This document shows positions 1 through 8,673 of a DNA stretch of 64,000 nucleotides, one piece after another (the stretch's first letter is position 1; each line of letters begins with the position of its first letter). The translations under genes were made by a program, and so were the position numbers. Origin of the DNA: Alteromonas ponticola (GTDB taxonomy: Bacteria; Pseudomonadota; Gammaproteobacteria; Enterobacterales; Alteromonadaceae); NCBI RefSeq assembly GCF_012911815.1, contig NZ_JAATNW010000001.1:248001-312000 (forward strand), written 5' to 3'. Below the pieces are notes generated by a model that made no database searches, was not told the DNA's origin, and was given only the letters and a program-made list of their open reading frames with translations.

Positions 1-155
1 CACTGTATCAGGTTCCCACTGCGATGCCGTTGGTGGATAATGTATATAAGCTGAGACTGGGGCCATTAACTGACAAGTTTCAAGCAAAAATGCTGTTAGC
101 TGAATTGAAAAGGAATGGTTATCCCGGGGCGTACACCGTTGAGATGAATTTGTAA
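1..155 (+). CDS. rlpA: RlpA family septal lytic transglycosylase, C-terminal end (partial)
   Basis: Only the last 50 or so codons are present, read in the frame starting at base 3 and ending with TAA at 153-155. The tail contains YKLRLGPLTDKFQAKMLLAE, which has the look of a SPOR peptidoglycan-binding domain (the K/R-x-G-P-L/F pattern followed by an amphipathic helix and a final strand). RlpA is an outer-membrane lipoprotein that cleaves denuded septal glycans; in many gammaproteobacteria it directly precedes dacA, as here. The identification rests on the SPOR tail plus this gene order; another SPOR protein is possible. Confidence 0.72.
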   Translation, partial: LYQVPTAMPLVDNVYKLRLGPLTDKFQAKMLLAELKRNGYPGAYTVEMNL

Positions 156-335
156 CTTGCTTTTTGACGCGCTTAATTGAAGCAGAAATAAGTCAATTCC
201 AGGGCTTTATGGTGGAATATTGTCAGTTTATCTATTAATCGTTAAACTTTTTCGGTAAAACCTAGTCGTACAACGGGCCTTACGATAGAATCCATCCATT
301 GTTGTCGTTACGATTACACGATTGAAAATAAAATT

Positions 336-1517
336 ATGTTGAAAAAGAATTTACGCGCTAACTCATTGTCATTTTTTAGCACTTTGCTATTGGTGATCAG
401 TTTTACCTTTTCCGCTTCTGCTGCAGTAGTGATCCCTCCTGCTCCAAGTGTGGACGCAAAAGGATTCGTCCTGACCGATTTTGAAACCGGGCACGCCATT
501 GCAGAGCAAAATGCTGATATGCAGCTGGCACCGGCTAGTTTAACTAAAATGATGACCGCTTATGTGGTGGGTAAAGAACTCAACGAAGGCAACATTGCCC
601 TCACCGACAAAGTCACTATTTCTGAGAACGCATGGGCCAAAAAATTTCCAGAATCATCTAAAATGTTTATCGAAGTTGGCACCCAGGTGACGGTTGACGA
701 GCTTTTGCACGGAATGATTATTCAGTCTGGTAACGACGCTTGTGTGGCACTGGCTGAACACGTAGCAGGTTCAGAAAGTGCATTTGCCAGTATGATGAAC
801 GCGCACGGCACTAACATTGGTATGACAGGTTCTAATTGGGTCAACAGCCATGGACTGCATGACCCTGATCACTTCACTACCCCTCGTGATATGGCCATCC
901 TGTCAAAGGCATTGATTGAAGAAACACCTGACGTGTATGCCCTTTTTAAACAAAAAGAGTATACTTTTAACGGCATCAAGCAGTACAACCGTAATAGCCT
1001 GCTGTGGGATCAGAGCTTAAATGTTGATGGTATCAAAACGGGCCACACATCGGATGCCGGTTACAGCCTGGTGACATCAGCTGAACAAGGCGGAATGCGT
1101 CTGGTATCAGTTGTTATGGGTACGGATAGCGAACGCTCACGCAAAGTTGAAAACAAAAAATTGTTACGGTACGGTTTTCGCTTCTATGAGACAGTTACAC
1201 CTTATAAAGCGGGAGAGAGTTTCGTTTCTCACCGTATCTACATGGGTGACAGAGAAACGGTCGATTTAGGCATCAATCAGGCCACGCCTATCACCATTCC
1301 CCGCGGTCAGGCAGATAATCTGAAAGCTAACTTTGAACTGAATAAAAAGCTGGAAGCCCCACTGGCAAAAGGTCAGGTTGTTGGAACGCTATATTTACAG
1401 CTAGATGGCGAAGACGTAGCGCAGTACCCCCTGGTCACCTTACAGGAAGTAAAAGAAGGCAGCTTTTTCGACCGCATTATTGATTACGTCATGTTGCAAA
1501 TCGGTTGGGGTGAGTAA
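336..1517 (+). CDS. dacA: D-alanyl-D-alanine carboxypeptidase (PBP5/6 family)
   Basis: Removes the terminal D-Ala from peptidoglycan pentapeptides in the periplasm. The 393-residue product has an N-terminal signal peptide (about residues 1-29, ending ASA-A), then all three penicillin-binding motifs: SxxK at S68-K71 (SLTK), SGN at 131-133 and KTG at 234-236. The C-terminal beta domain and an amphipathic tail (ending DYVMLQIGWGE) fit a membrane-anchored PBP5. Length matches the E. coli homologue (about 400). It follows rlpA and precedes ybeD-lipB-lipA, the classic enterobacterial order. The ATG at 336 gives a complete signal peptide; the ribosome site is weak. Confidence 0.96.
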   Translation: MLKKNLRANSLSFFSTLLLVISFTFSASAAVVIPPAPSVDAKGFVLTDFETGHAIAEQNADMQLAPASLTKMMTAYVVGKELNEGNIALTDKVTISENAWAKKFPESSKMFIEVGTQVTVDELLHGMIIQSGNDACVALAEHVAGSESAFASMMNAHGTNIGMTGSNWVNSHGLHDPDHFTTPRDMAILSKALIEETPDVYALFKQKEYTFNGIKQYNRNSLLWDQSLNVDGIKTGHTSDAGYSLVTSAEQGGMRLVSVVMGTDSERSRKVENKKLLRYGFRFYETVTPYKAGESFVSHRIYMGDRETVDLGINQATPITIPRGQADNLKANFELNKKLEAPLAKGQVVGTLYLQLDGEDVAQYPLVTLQEVKEGSFFDRIIDYVMLQIGWGE

Positions 1518-1548
1518 TTCCCCACCGTAACATTGCTGGTTGATGTAA

Positions 1549-1588
1549 AACGGCGGCAGGGTTTGCTATAATCCCGCCGCCGTTTTTG
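1549..1588 (+). terminator. Rho-independent terminator of dacA with a promoter in its loop
   Basis: A GC-rich hairpin (left arm ACGGCGGC-A-GGG, right arm CCC-G-CCGCCGT) is followed by a T run. It lies 31 bases after dacA. The loop carries TGCTATAAT at 1564-1572, an extended -10 element, so the ybeD transcript may start inside or just after the terminator stem. Confidence 0.8.
1564..1572 (+). promoter_or_regulatory. Extended -10 element for ybeD-lipB-lipA
   Basis: TGC-TATAAT is a full extended -10 (TGnTATAAT). The nearest -35-like hexamer, TTGATG at 1540-1545, is 21 bases upstream, too far for a normal spacer, so extended -10 recognition would have to suffice. The predicted start falls about 40 bases before the ybeD ATG. 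Confidence 0.5.
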
Positions 1589-1618
1589 TTTATCACTCTT
1601 AAGTTTCAAGGATATCTG

Positions 1619-1882
1619 ATGGATACCCGTTTTGACGAATTATTAGACTTTCCCACCTATCAGACGTTTAAAGTGATGGGTGTGGCTGATGATGCACTTC
1701 CTGTTGAAGTGATTAGCTGCCTGCAGCGCCTTGCGCCCGGTGATTACACCCCCAGTGTTAAACCCAGCAGTAAAGGAAATTATCATTCAGTGTCCGTCAG
1801 TGTGCGCGTCACCAGTAAAGAACACATGGAAGAGATTTACACCGAGCTGGCAAAAATTGAGTTGGTCAGGGTCGTATTATAG
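1619..1882 (+). CDS. ybeD: DUF493 family protein YbeD
   Basis: Small cytoplasmic protein of 87 residues, exactly the E. coli YbeD length, with an ACT-like alpha/beta fold in the family. The chosen ATG gives the typical start [20 protein letters not shown] and has AAGGA 7 bases upstream; a longer reading from 1586 would put part of the dacA terminator in the coding region. The function of the family is not established; its position just before lipB is conserved and may mean a regulatory link to lipoylation. The stop codon shares one base with the lipB GTG start. Confidence 0.92.
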   Translation: MDTRFDELLDFPTYQTFKVMGVADDALPVEVISCLQRLAPGDYTPSVKPSSKGNYHSVSVSVRVTSKEHMEEIYTELAKIELVRVVL

Positions 1883-2538
1883 TGCAGGCAAAACTATCAC
1901 CGACGGTGATCAGACATTTGCATCGACAGCCGTATCAGCAGGTATGGCAGGCAATGCAGCAGTTGACTGACACTCGCGACACCACGACCGCAGACGAAAT
2001 CTGGCTGGTTGAACATGATCCCGTGTTTACTCAGGGACAAGCCGGTAAAGAAGAGCATATTCTTATGCCCGGAGATATTCCGGTGGTTAAGGTAGACCGA
2101 GGGGGTCAGGTGACGTACCACGGACCGGGTCAACTTGTTGTCTATCTGATGATTGACATAAAACGCCGTAAGCTGGGTGTACGTCACTTAGTCAATGCAA
2201 TGGAAAATGCCGTGATACAATTGTTAGCCGACTTTCACATAGAGGCCGCGGCCAGAAAAGATGCGCCCGGGGTATATGTGATGGATAAAAAAGTGTGTTC
2301 GGTGGGGCTACGTATTCGCAGAGGCTGTTCTTTTCATGGCCTTGCACTAAACGTTCATATGGATCTTAGCCCATTCACACGCATCAACCCATGCGGATAC
2401 GCTGGACTTGAAATGGTAGATACACATTCGTTAAATGGCCCGTCCACATTGACACAAACGGCTCCCATTTTAATTAATAAGCTGTTAGGTGAATTAGATA
2501 TCACTGAATCAATAGATAAAGAAGGTTTTGATGAGTAG
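1882..2538 (+). CDS. lipB: Octanoyl-[acyl-carrier-protein]:protein N-octanoyltransferase
   Basis: Moves octanoate from acyl carrier protein to the lipoyl domains of 2-oxoacid dehydrogenases and the glycine cleavage H protein. The 218-residue product shows the family signature [12 protein letters not shown] (about 73-84), the lysine segment [10 protein letters not shown] (about 134-143) and the catalytic cysteine C171 in [10 protein letters not shown]. It starts with GTG overlapping the last base of ybeD and overlaps lipA by 8 bases, so ybeD-lipB-lipA are one translationally coupled unit. Confidence 0.96.
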   Translation: MQAKLSPTVIRHLHRQPYQQVWQAMQQLTDTRDTTTADEIWLVEHDPVFTQGQAGKEEHILMPGDIPVVKVDRGGQVTYHGPGQLVVYLMIDIKRRKLGVRHLVNAMENAVIQLLADFHIEAAARKDAPGVYVMDKKVCSVGLRIRRGCSFHGLALNVHMDLSPFTRINPCGYAGLEMVDTHSLNGPSTLTQTAPILINKLLGELDITESIDKEGFDE

Positions 2539-3493
2539 CGCCCGACCAAAAGCTGGAGTTAAACTCCGCGATGATGAAAAAGTTAAACATATACCGGTCA
2601 CTATTATTCCAACGGAAAAGGAGCAGATGCTTCGTAAACCCGAGTGGATAAAAATTAAACTTCCGCGTACTACCGATAAAATTGATCATATTAAAGCCAC
2701 GTTGCGCAAAAATAATCTGCATTCGGTGTGCGAAGAAGCCAGTTGTCCTAACCTGGCAGAGTGCTTTAATCACGGTACCGCAACGTTTATGATTTTAGGT
2801 GACATCTGCACCCGTCGTTGTCCATTTTGCGACGTTGCCCATGGTAAGCCACTGCCCCCCAGCGCTGAAGAGCCGGAAAAACTGGCAAAAACCATTGCCG
2901 AGATGAATCTTAGGTATGTGGTCATTACGTCTGTAGATCGCGATGATTTGCGCGACGGTGGCGCGCAACACTTCGTCGATTGTATTAATGCTATCCGTGA
3001 GCACAGTCCTTCTACCACGATTGAAGTATTGGTACCTGACTTCAGAGGTAGAATGGATCGTGCGCTGGAAATATTTAAAAACGGCGTGCCTGATGTGTTT
3101 AACCACAATCTTGAAACGATCCCACGCTTATACCGTGAGTGTCGCCCCGGCGCCAACTACCAATGGTCATTAGACTTGCTTAAGAAATTTAAAGCACAGC
3201 ACCCTGATATTCCAACCAAATCGGGTTTGATGATGGGCATGGGTGAAGAGAATGATGAAATTAAAAAGGTATTGGAAGATTTAAGGGCCCACGACGTCGA
3301 TATGTTGACGTTGGGACAATACTTACAACCCAGCCGCCATCATTTCCCAGTGAAGCGTTATGTACCGCCAGCTGAATTTGACGGCTTAGGTGATTTTGCC
3401 AAAGAAATTGGTTTTTCTCATGCCGCCTGTGGCCCAATGGTTCGCTCCAGCTATCACGCTGATCGCCAAGCTGCGGGCGAAGAAGTAAAGTAG
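2531..3493 (+). CDS. lipA: Lipoyl synthase (radical SAM)
   Basis: Inserts two sulfurs into protein-bound octanoate, completing lipoyl cofactor made from the LipB product. Counting from the ATG at 2531 (320 residues), the auxiliary cluster ligands are C67, C72 and C78 ([12 protein letters not shown]) and the radical-SAM CxxxCxxC is C93, C97, C100 (CTRRCPFC). The C-terminal RSSYHAD contains the conserved serine that ligates the auxiliary cluster. A TTG three bases earlier is also in frame but the ATG is the natural choice. Last gene of the unit, followed by a strong terminator. Confidence 0.97.
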   Translation: MSSARPKAGVKLRDDEKVKHIPVTIIPTEKEQMLRKPEWIKIKLPRTTDKIDHIKATLRKNNLHSVCEEASCPNLAECFNHGTATFMILGDICTRRCPFCDVAHGKPLPPSAEEPEKLAKTIAEMNLRYVVITSVDRDDLRDGGAQHFVDCINAIREHSPSTTIEVLVPDFRGRMDRALEIFKNGVPDVFNHNLETIPRLYRECRPGANYQWSLDLLKKFKAQHPDIPTKSGLMMGMGEENDEIKKVLEDLRAHDVDMLTLGQYLQPSRHHFPVKRYVPPAEFDGLGDFAKEIGFSHAACGPMVRSSYHADRQAAGEEVK

Positions 3494-3511
3494 AAAGGAT
3501 AACGCGAAATG

Positions 3512-3542
3512 AAAAGCCTGGCATTGTCGTCCAGGCTTTTTT
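3512..3542 (+). terminator. lipA: Rho-independent terminator after lipA
   Basis: Perfect 10-base arms AAAAGCCTGG and CCAGGCTTTT with a 9-base loop, followed by more T. It lies 18 bases after the lipA stop. The A-rich left arm would give a U run on the other strand too, so it could also stop transcription coming from the DUF885 gene. Confidence 0.88.
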
Positions 3543-3714
3543 AATTCAGCAGTACAAGCGCCTCGATAAGGTGGATAGCACCACCGAGTTCGTTGACTCT
3601 CCCTGTTACTTGAACGGGAACAGGGCCAGCTCTGACGCTGCGGTAGGGACTTCTCACTTGCTTCCAACCACGCAGGCCAAAGCCGGCATTTAATACAACC
3701 TGGTTGCTTGCCGA

Positions 3715-5532
3715 TCAGCGTTGCGACGCTACCCATCGCTGAATTTTTTCTGTCAATAACGGCATAGGTATCCCCCCATCAACAAGCACCTGTTGATGAA
3801 ACGCGCGGATATCGAATTTATCTCCCAATTGGTCTTCAGCGTACTCTCTCAATTCCCTTATATGTCGTTCACCAATTTTATACGCCAAAGCTTGTCCTGG
3901 TATAGAAATATAGCGTTCAACCTCTGCTACTACATCGGTTTCCGACATGGAGGAGTTATTCAACATAAAAACAATAGCCTGTTGACGAGACCACCCCATG
4001 GCATGCAGCCCGGTATCAACGACCAGACGCATGGCGCGCAACTGCTCATCAACCAACCGCCCGTACCATTGATACGGGTCTTCAAACATGCCCATTTCTT
4101 TACCGAGACTCTCAGCATACAGTGCCCAGCCTTCAGCAAAGACGGTATAATTGTTAAACTTTCTGAACTGCGGTAGTCCCTCAACTTCCTGCTGAATGGC
4201 AATTTGGAAATGATGGCCTGGGGCAGCTTCATGAATACTGAGCGTCTCTAACAGAAATTTAGGCTGAGCTTTCAAGTTATGCGTATTGATATAGAAAATG
4301 CCCGGGCGCGAACCGTCTGGTGCAGGGGCCTGATAACTTGCACCTGCTGCGGAGGCGGCGCGGAAAGGTTCAACCGCCCTCACCTCGTAATCTGCTTTGG
4401 GAAAAACACTGAAAAGAGCAGGTAAACGCGTATCAATTTTTTGTTTAACTTTAGTATACGCTTCTATTACTTCCTCTTCAGAGTCAAAATAGAATTCATC
4501 AGACGTACGTAAGTGAACGAAAAACTCCTGCAAATCACCTTGAAAGCCAACCTGATCTTTTACTTTTGTCATCTGTTCCAATATACGCTTAACTTCACGT
4601 TGCCCAAACGCATGAATCTCTTCGGCTGTCAGTGGCAACGTGGTATGCGTTTGAATTTTATGTTCATACCACTCGTTTCCGTCAGGCAATGCTGAAAGTC
4701 CTACCGTGCTGCGCGTACCGGCAAGATAATCATTTTTCATATATTGATATACGCGATCGTATGCAGGAATAATGACGTCGCGAATAACGGCAACGTAGTC
4801 TTGCTGTAGTGTCGACTTTTCTTCGCTGGTAAGATTTTCCAGCGAATCCAACTTGGTGAGAGGAGCATAAAATACACTTTGTGTAATGTCCTCTACCACA
4901 TGGGAGGATAACTGTGGCAACACTTTTTCAGCAATGGGTCTGGGTAAGACCACCCCACTCTCTACGCCTTTTTGCATAAAGATAATGGTACTGTCCATAA
5001 ATTCAGCGAAGCCACGTGCCCGCTGCATAAACTCCCGGTAATCCTGGGTGCTGTTAAACGGTTGCGCTGACTGTCCGGAACCCAGCATCGCGAAATACGT
5101 GTGCGCCCCCCCCATTTGCGATAAGGGCATATACTCTTGGTTAAAATCCATACCGGCGAGCGCGTGTTGCCGGTCATACTTGAATATTTCATAACTTAAC
5201 CAGTCCTGCCCGGTCAATTCACTCGCATCCAACTGGTTAACTTTGTCCAGGTAAGCCTGCTCAAACGCCCGAGTCTCCTGTATAAACTCTGCTGACAATG
5301 GGGGATTGAATTTATCATCATACTGATGAACACCAACAAACGTCGCCATTAAAGGGTTACGCGCCAACGACGCTTCAAAATATTGCTGTGTCAGCTCATT
5401 GAGCTTAAGCGCCTCACTTTTATCATCAATTTCAGCCGTTTGCGCTGTTGCCACTTGGTTTGAGGCGGTTTGACAGGCTGCAAGTGGAAGCAAGGTTGAT
5501 ATAACTGTTAACGCGAGAAGTGATTTTTTCAT
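3715..5532 (-). CDS. DUF885 family lipoprotein, putative zinc peptidase
   Basis: A 605-residue protein with a lipoprotein signal peptide: basic start MKKSLLA, hydrophobic core, and lipobox LAAC with the lipidated Cys at about 20. A central-to-C-terminal segment holds SIHEAAPGHHFQ, the HExxPGHH metal-binding motif typical of DUF885. By family resemblance it is an envelope metallopeptidase; no substrate can be assigned. The ATG at 5532 has AGGA upstream and gives a clean signal; an in-frame TTG just before it is less likely. Single gene, divergent from ansA. Downstream of its TGA the same frame stays open for 57 further codons (see findings). Confidence 0.85.
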   Translation of the reverse strand: MKKSLLALTVISTLLPLAACQTASNQVATAQTAEIDDKSEALKLNELTQQYFEASLARNPLMATFVGVHQYDDKFNPPLSAEFIQETRAFEQAYLDKVNQLDASELTGQDWLSYEIFKYDRQHALAGMDFNQEYMPLSQMGGAHTYFAMLGSGQSAQPFNSTQDYREFMQRARGFAEFMDSTIIFMQKGVESGVVLPRPIAEKVLPQLSSHVVEDITQSVFYAPLTKLDSLENLTSEEKSTLQQDYVAVIRDVIIPAYDRVYQYMKNDYLAGTRSTVGLSALPDGNEWYEHKIQTHTTLPLTAEEIHAFGQREVKRILEQMTKVKDQVGFQGDLQEFFVHLRTSDEFYFDSEEEVIEAYTKVKQKIDTRLPALFSVFPKADYEVRAVEPFRAASAAGASYQAPAPDGSRPGIFYINTHNLKAQPKFLLETLSIHEAAPGHHFQIAIQQEVEGLPQFRKFNNYTVFAEGWALYAESLGKEMGMFEDPYQWYGRLVDEQLRAMRLVVDTGLHAMGWSRQQAIVFMLNNSSMSETDVVAEVERYISIPGQALAYKIGERHIRELREYAEDQLGDKFDIRAFHQQVLVDGGIPMPLLTEKIQRWVASQR

Positions 5533-5644
5533 CAATGGTCCTGGAAATTAGGTTAACGCATGGATAAGCGGCACACCAAATAGTTAAATTCTTATTAGTT
5601 TTACCCCATTAAAGCACGACTAAGTAAATACCCCCATCAATTAT

Positions 5645-5672
5645 TTGTCAAAATCTATGTCAAAAATAGAAT
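5645..5672 (+). promoter_or_regulatory. Sigma-70 promoter candidate for ansA
   Basis: TTGTCA (5645-5650) and TAGAAT (5667-5672) are separated by 16 bases, each one or two mismatches from consensus, about 84 bases before the ansA ATG. It is the best promoter-like pair in the 223-base gap between the divergent DUF885 and ansA genes. Confidence 0.5.
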
Positions 5673-5755
5673 GGTTATCAACCATATAGCAAAGTAGCTT
5701 AATGACATCGTGGAGTAAGTTGTTAGAATATACAAAAAGCCAGGGTAAGGAATTT

Positions 5756-6772
5756 ATGAGAAAACACATATATGTTGCCTATACAGGTGGCACAATCGGT
5801 ATGCACCCGTCAAAGCAAGGGTATATTCCTGCCGCGGGCTACCTTTCAGAAACACTTGCAAAAATGCCAGAGTTTCACCGTGCTGAGATGCCCAAATTTA
5901 CTGTCCACGAATATAAACACTTAATTGACTCGTCTGACATGGCGCCATCTGACTGGCAACGTATTGCTGATGACATTGCAGAACACTATTCACAGTATGA
6001 CGGGTTTATCATACTGCATGGCACTGACACCATGGCCTATACCGCTTCGGCGTTAAGTTTTATGTTGGAAAATCTGGACAAACCGGTCATTGTTACCGGC
6101 TCTCAAATTCCGCTTGCCGAACTGCGCTCTGACGGTCAGGTTAACCTGCTCAACGCGCTTTTCATTGCTGCTAATTATCCTATTCCGGAAGTCAGTTTAT
6201 TTTTCAATAACCGTCTATTCAGAGGGAACCGAAGCCGAAAAGTTGATGCTGATGGCTTTAATGCGTTTGATTCTCCTAATTTTCCCCCCTTACTGGAAGC
6301 GGGTATTCATATCAGAGTAAAAGCAGGAAAAGTGGCTCAAAGCACGCATCAAAAACTGATTGTCAGTCCGGTCTCATCTCAGCCCATTGGTATGGTAAGT
6401 TTGTACCCCGGCATCTCTTCAGAGGTTATCAAAAACACGTTGCAACAGCCGGTTAATGCACTGATCCTGTTAAGTTACGGGGTGGGGAATGCTCCCCAAC
6501 ATCCCAGTTTGTTGAAACAACTCAGATATGCCAAGGAAAGAAAAATTGTGGTGGTTAATTGTACACAGTGTCTGCGTGGTAAAGTTAACATGAGCGGCTA
6601 TGCTACGGGCAACGCGTTACAGGAAGTGGGTGTACTCTCAGGCTGCGATATGACGCCTGAAGCCGCGCTGGCTAAGCTTCACTATTTACTCAGTAAGTCT
6701 TTGGACTTCGAAACCCTAAAGGCGCAATTAGTGGCTAATTTGCGTGGTGAATTATCAGAAGAGCAATCATGA
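5756..6772 (+). CDS. ansA: Cytoplasmic type I L-asparaginase
   Basis: Hydrolyses L-asparagine to aspartate and ammonia. From the ATG at 5756 the protein is 338 residues, the same as E. coli AnsA, and begins MRKHIYVAYTGGTIGMHPS; a longer reading from 5702 adds an atypical N-terminus. Both catalytic triplets are present: TGGTIG near residues 10-15 and HGTDTMAY with T90-D91. There is no signal peptide, which points to the cytoplasmic, low-affinity type. AAGG lies 6 bases upstream. The gene overlaps the DUF2797 gene by 4 bases (ATGA), so the two are translationally coupled. Confidence 0.95.
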   Translation: MRKHIYVAYTGGTIGMHPSKQGYIPAAGYLSETLAKMPEFHRAEMPKFTVHEYKHLIDSSDMAPSDWQRIADDIAEHYSQYDGFIILHGTDTMAYTASALSFMLENLDKPVIVTGSQIPLAELRSDGQVNLLNALFIAANYPIPEVSLFFNNRLFRGNRSRKVDADGFNAFDSPNFPPLLEAGIHIRVKAGKVAQSTHQKLIVSPVSSQPIGMVSLYPGISSEVIKNTLQQPVNALILLSYGVGNAPQHPSLLKQLRYAKERKIVVVNCTQCLRGKVNMSGYATGNALQEVGVLSGCDMTPEAALAKLHYLLSKSLDFETLKAQLVANLRGELSEEQS

Positions 6773-7608
6773 TGTACTCGGGTCAATTAAGAAAAATGGC
6801 GGTTTCGGCTCAACCCGGCGAGACGGCGCAATACTCACTGCAACTGGCTGAACAACCATTGCAACTCAACGAGTTTATTGGGCGCAGAGTAACCTTGTCC
6901 TATCAGGGCCAGATAAATTGCGTTCACTGTCAGGCAAAAACCAACAAAAGTTTTAATCAGGGCTACTGCTATCGGTGTCTGATAACCCTTGCCCGTTGCG
7001 ACAGCTGTATTATCAAACCTGAACTTTGTCATTATCATGAAGGCACCTGCAGAGAGCCACGATGGGGTGAGGAAAATTGCTTTGCTCCCCATTTTGTTTA
7101 TCTGGCTAACACAGGCAATTTAAAGGTGGGTATTACGCGCCACGTCTCAGCAGGCGTATCGAGCCGTTGGATAGATCAAGGCGCCACTCAGGCAATCGCT
7201 ATGTTACAAGTTAATGATCGTCTTACCAGCGGTAAGGTTGAGATGATTTGCAAACAGCACGTTGCTGATAAAACCAACTGGCGAACAATGCTTAAGGGCG
7301 AGCCAGAAAAGCTGGATATGGCAGCTCAACGTGATTATCTTCTGGAAAAAATCAAACAGGAATTGGCGTTATTAAGTCACGATCATAGTGCTTTTGATTA
7401 TTCAATCATTGATAGCAAACCGATTGATATCGACTTTCCGGTGGAGCAATATCCGGTAAAAATTAAATCACTTAATTTGGATAAGACGGCTTCGTTCTCT
7501 GGAGTGCTAAAAGGGATTAAAGGACAATATTGGTTGCTGGACGATGATCGCGTGATCAATATCCGAAAGTTTGCGGGGTATCAAGTCGATTTGTCAGTAG
7601 AGGAGTAG
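6769..7608 (+). CDS. DUF2797 family protein with zinc-ligand cysteines and a GIY-YIG-like motif
   Basis: A 279-residue cytoplasmic protein of unknown function. After an N-terminal beta-rich stretch it has a Cys cluster (CVHC near 46-49, CYRC near 62-65, CDSC near 73-76, then further Cys/His) that looks like paired zinc knuckles. This is followed by FVYLANTGNLKVGITR (about 108-123) and a downstream R-W-x-x-Q-G segment, a pattern resembling the GIY-YIG nuclease fold; that fold assignment is my inference. The C-terminus is beta-rich and acidic. It overlaps ansA by 4 bases (ATGA). The linkage may reflect expression convenience rather than shared function. Confidence 0.82.
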   Translation: MMYSGQLRKMAVSAQPGETAQYSLQLAEQPLQLNEFIGRRVTLSYQGQINCVHCQAKTNKSFNQGYCYRCLITLARCDSCIIKPELCHYHEGTCREPRWGEENCFAPHFVYLANTGNLKVGITRHVSAGVSSRWIDQGATQAIAMLQVNDRLTSGKVEMICKQHVADKTNWRTMLKGEPEKLDMAAQRDYLLEKIKQELALLSHDHSAFDYSIIDSKPIDIDFPVEQYPVKIKSLNLDKTASFSGVLKGIKGQYWLLDDDRVINIRKFAGYQVDLSVEE

Positions 7609-7701
7609 TGACACTTACTTTTTTGCGCTGACTGTTAACGGGTGCTGATTGCCAGCACCACACTGTGTAACCTTTGCGCCTACTGACGTTAATCCACGGT
7701 A

Positions 7702-8025
7702 TTAAGCAACGTTGTGCAATTGTACAACTTCTTCGGGCCTGAACGATTCAACCTGCTTGATAAAGTCAGCGATATGTTCATCGTATTCCCGCTGTAAAGC
7801 CAGCCAGAAGGTGGGGCTGGTTTTGGTGTAACGTCCCAGGGCGACAGCTTTAGGATAATCTACGTCGAGTAATCCGTGACTGAATTCCAACGCCAGCGTT
7901 GTACTGATAGACATTGCCGAAGCAAGTTCAGTCAAGGTCGCCTTACCTTTAAATAAATACTTGTCCTGAAAATACTGCCCTGGATGGGGAGGATGTGATA
8001 GAGACTGCAAACTAAATTCCTTCAC
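7702..8025 (-). CDS. HigA-type XRE family antitoxin-like regulator (orphan)
   Basis: A 107-residue protein starting with GTG. The HPPHPGQYFQDKYL segment near residue 11 matches the HPGE/HPGx entry of HigA antitoxins, followed by a helix-turn-helix region (TLTELASAMSISTTLALEF) and the typical GRYTKTSPTFWLALQREYD helix near 66-84. HigA normally binds its own operator and neutralises the ribosome-dependent RNase HigB, encoded just upstream in the same operon. No HigB-like reading frame is visible in the 432 bases upstream or the 93 bases downstream, so this is either an orphan regulator or the relic of a broken module. Confidence 0.8.
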   Translation of the reverse strand: MKEFSLQSLSHPPHPGQYFQDKYLFKGKATLTELASAMSISTTLALEFSHGLLDVDYPKAVALGRYTKTSPTFWLALQREYDEHIADFIKQVESFRPEEVVQLHNVA

Positions 8026-8457
8026 TGCTGATTACCTGCCAGAAACTAATGCTTCATCGGATAAAATTACTACTAAAGTCGTAGTGGATGGAGCAACACA
8101 CATGCCAGCTGATCATTAAAACCATTTCACAAATTTAAATAATATAAAATTCATTAAGTTATGCGTGGAAAGGGAGCGAGCTTAAATTCTTAGCAAATAA
8201 CGTGAGCACATTGGGATGAAAATTTTACTGCGTGGCCGTGAAATAATGTATCAATTCCACAACAGATTTTAGACTAAAGTCTAATTTATGGTTTCGGAGA
8301 CCAATCCAAATCGCTATTTTTCAATTGAGGTTTACATTGACAGGGCGCTGATAGAATCAGAAAACTAAAAAATGGAAAGCTTACCTTGTGCGGCGCAGAG
8401 ATAATCGCTGTACCCCAGAATACCGTGAGAACTTACAGGTTAAGCCGTGACTAAAAA
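8026..8457. other. 432-base gene-free region upstream of the orphan HigA gene
   Basis: AT-rich and without a convincing gene. It holds two related inverted repeats: ACTAC-N7-GTAGT at about 8069-8085, 44 bases before the higA-like start, and TTAGACT-AA-AGTCTAA at 8269-8284. Both contain ACTAAAGTC, so they could be operators for one regulator, the nearby HigA-like protein being the obvious candidate. A 26-codon frame at 8288-8368 is too short to call. Confidence 0.5.
8269..8284. repeat. Inverted repeat TTAGACT-AA-AGTCTAA
   Basis: Perfect 7-base arms around an AA centre in an otherwise featureless gap. It shares ACTAAAGTC with an imperfect palindrome at 8069-8085. The size and symmetry fit a dimeric HTH regulator site. 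No regulator is proven. Confidence 0.5.
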
Positions 8458-8673
8458 CTATACTTCCTCTCCTTCCATTTGTGAGGCTAAATCATCAAGT
8501 TGAGACGCGAGACTGTCAAACTCTCCTTCCCGATATCTGTAATCAACTCTTACGTGATGACCGGACTGACCAAATTTGACCCTTAACTCTTCCGCATCAT
8601 AGTGCGCCACCGTATTTAAAAATCGATAAGCCAGTTGTTCAGAGGGAAACTTAAATTGCAGTTGAACATTCAT
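8458..8673 (-). CDS. Conserved-looking small protein coupled to the DUF349 gene
   Basis: A 71-residue acidic cytoplasmic protein that I do not recognise. It begins MNVQLQFKFPSEQLAYRFLN, suggesting a beta strand then a helix, and ends with a heptad-like acidic helix (FDSLASQLDDLASQMEGEEV). Its ATG overlaps the stop of the DUF349 gene by 4 bases (ATGA), which strongly supports real translation. It is the last gene of the four-gene operon running down from 12077. Confidence 0.75.
   Translation of the reverse strand: MNVQLQFKFPSEQLAYRFLNTVAHYDAEELRVKFGQSGHHVRVDYRYREGEFDSLASQLDDLASQMEGEEV

Noticed and set aside
3541..3717. Selenocysteine reading of the DUF885 TGA
   Set aside because: The downstream hairpin is not placed or shaped like a bacterial SECIS, and the catalytic motif is far from the stop.
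8288..8368. 26-codon frame in the gap upstream of the orphan HigA gene
   Set aside because: Too short, no ribosome site, and a stop just upstream; it does not resemble a HigB toxin remnant.
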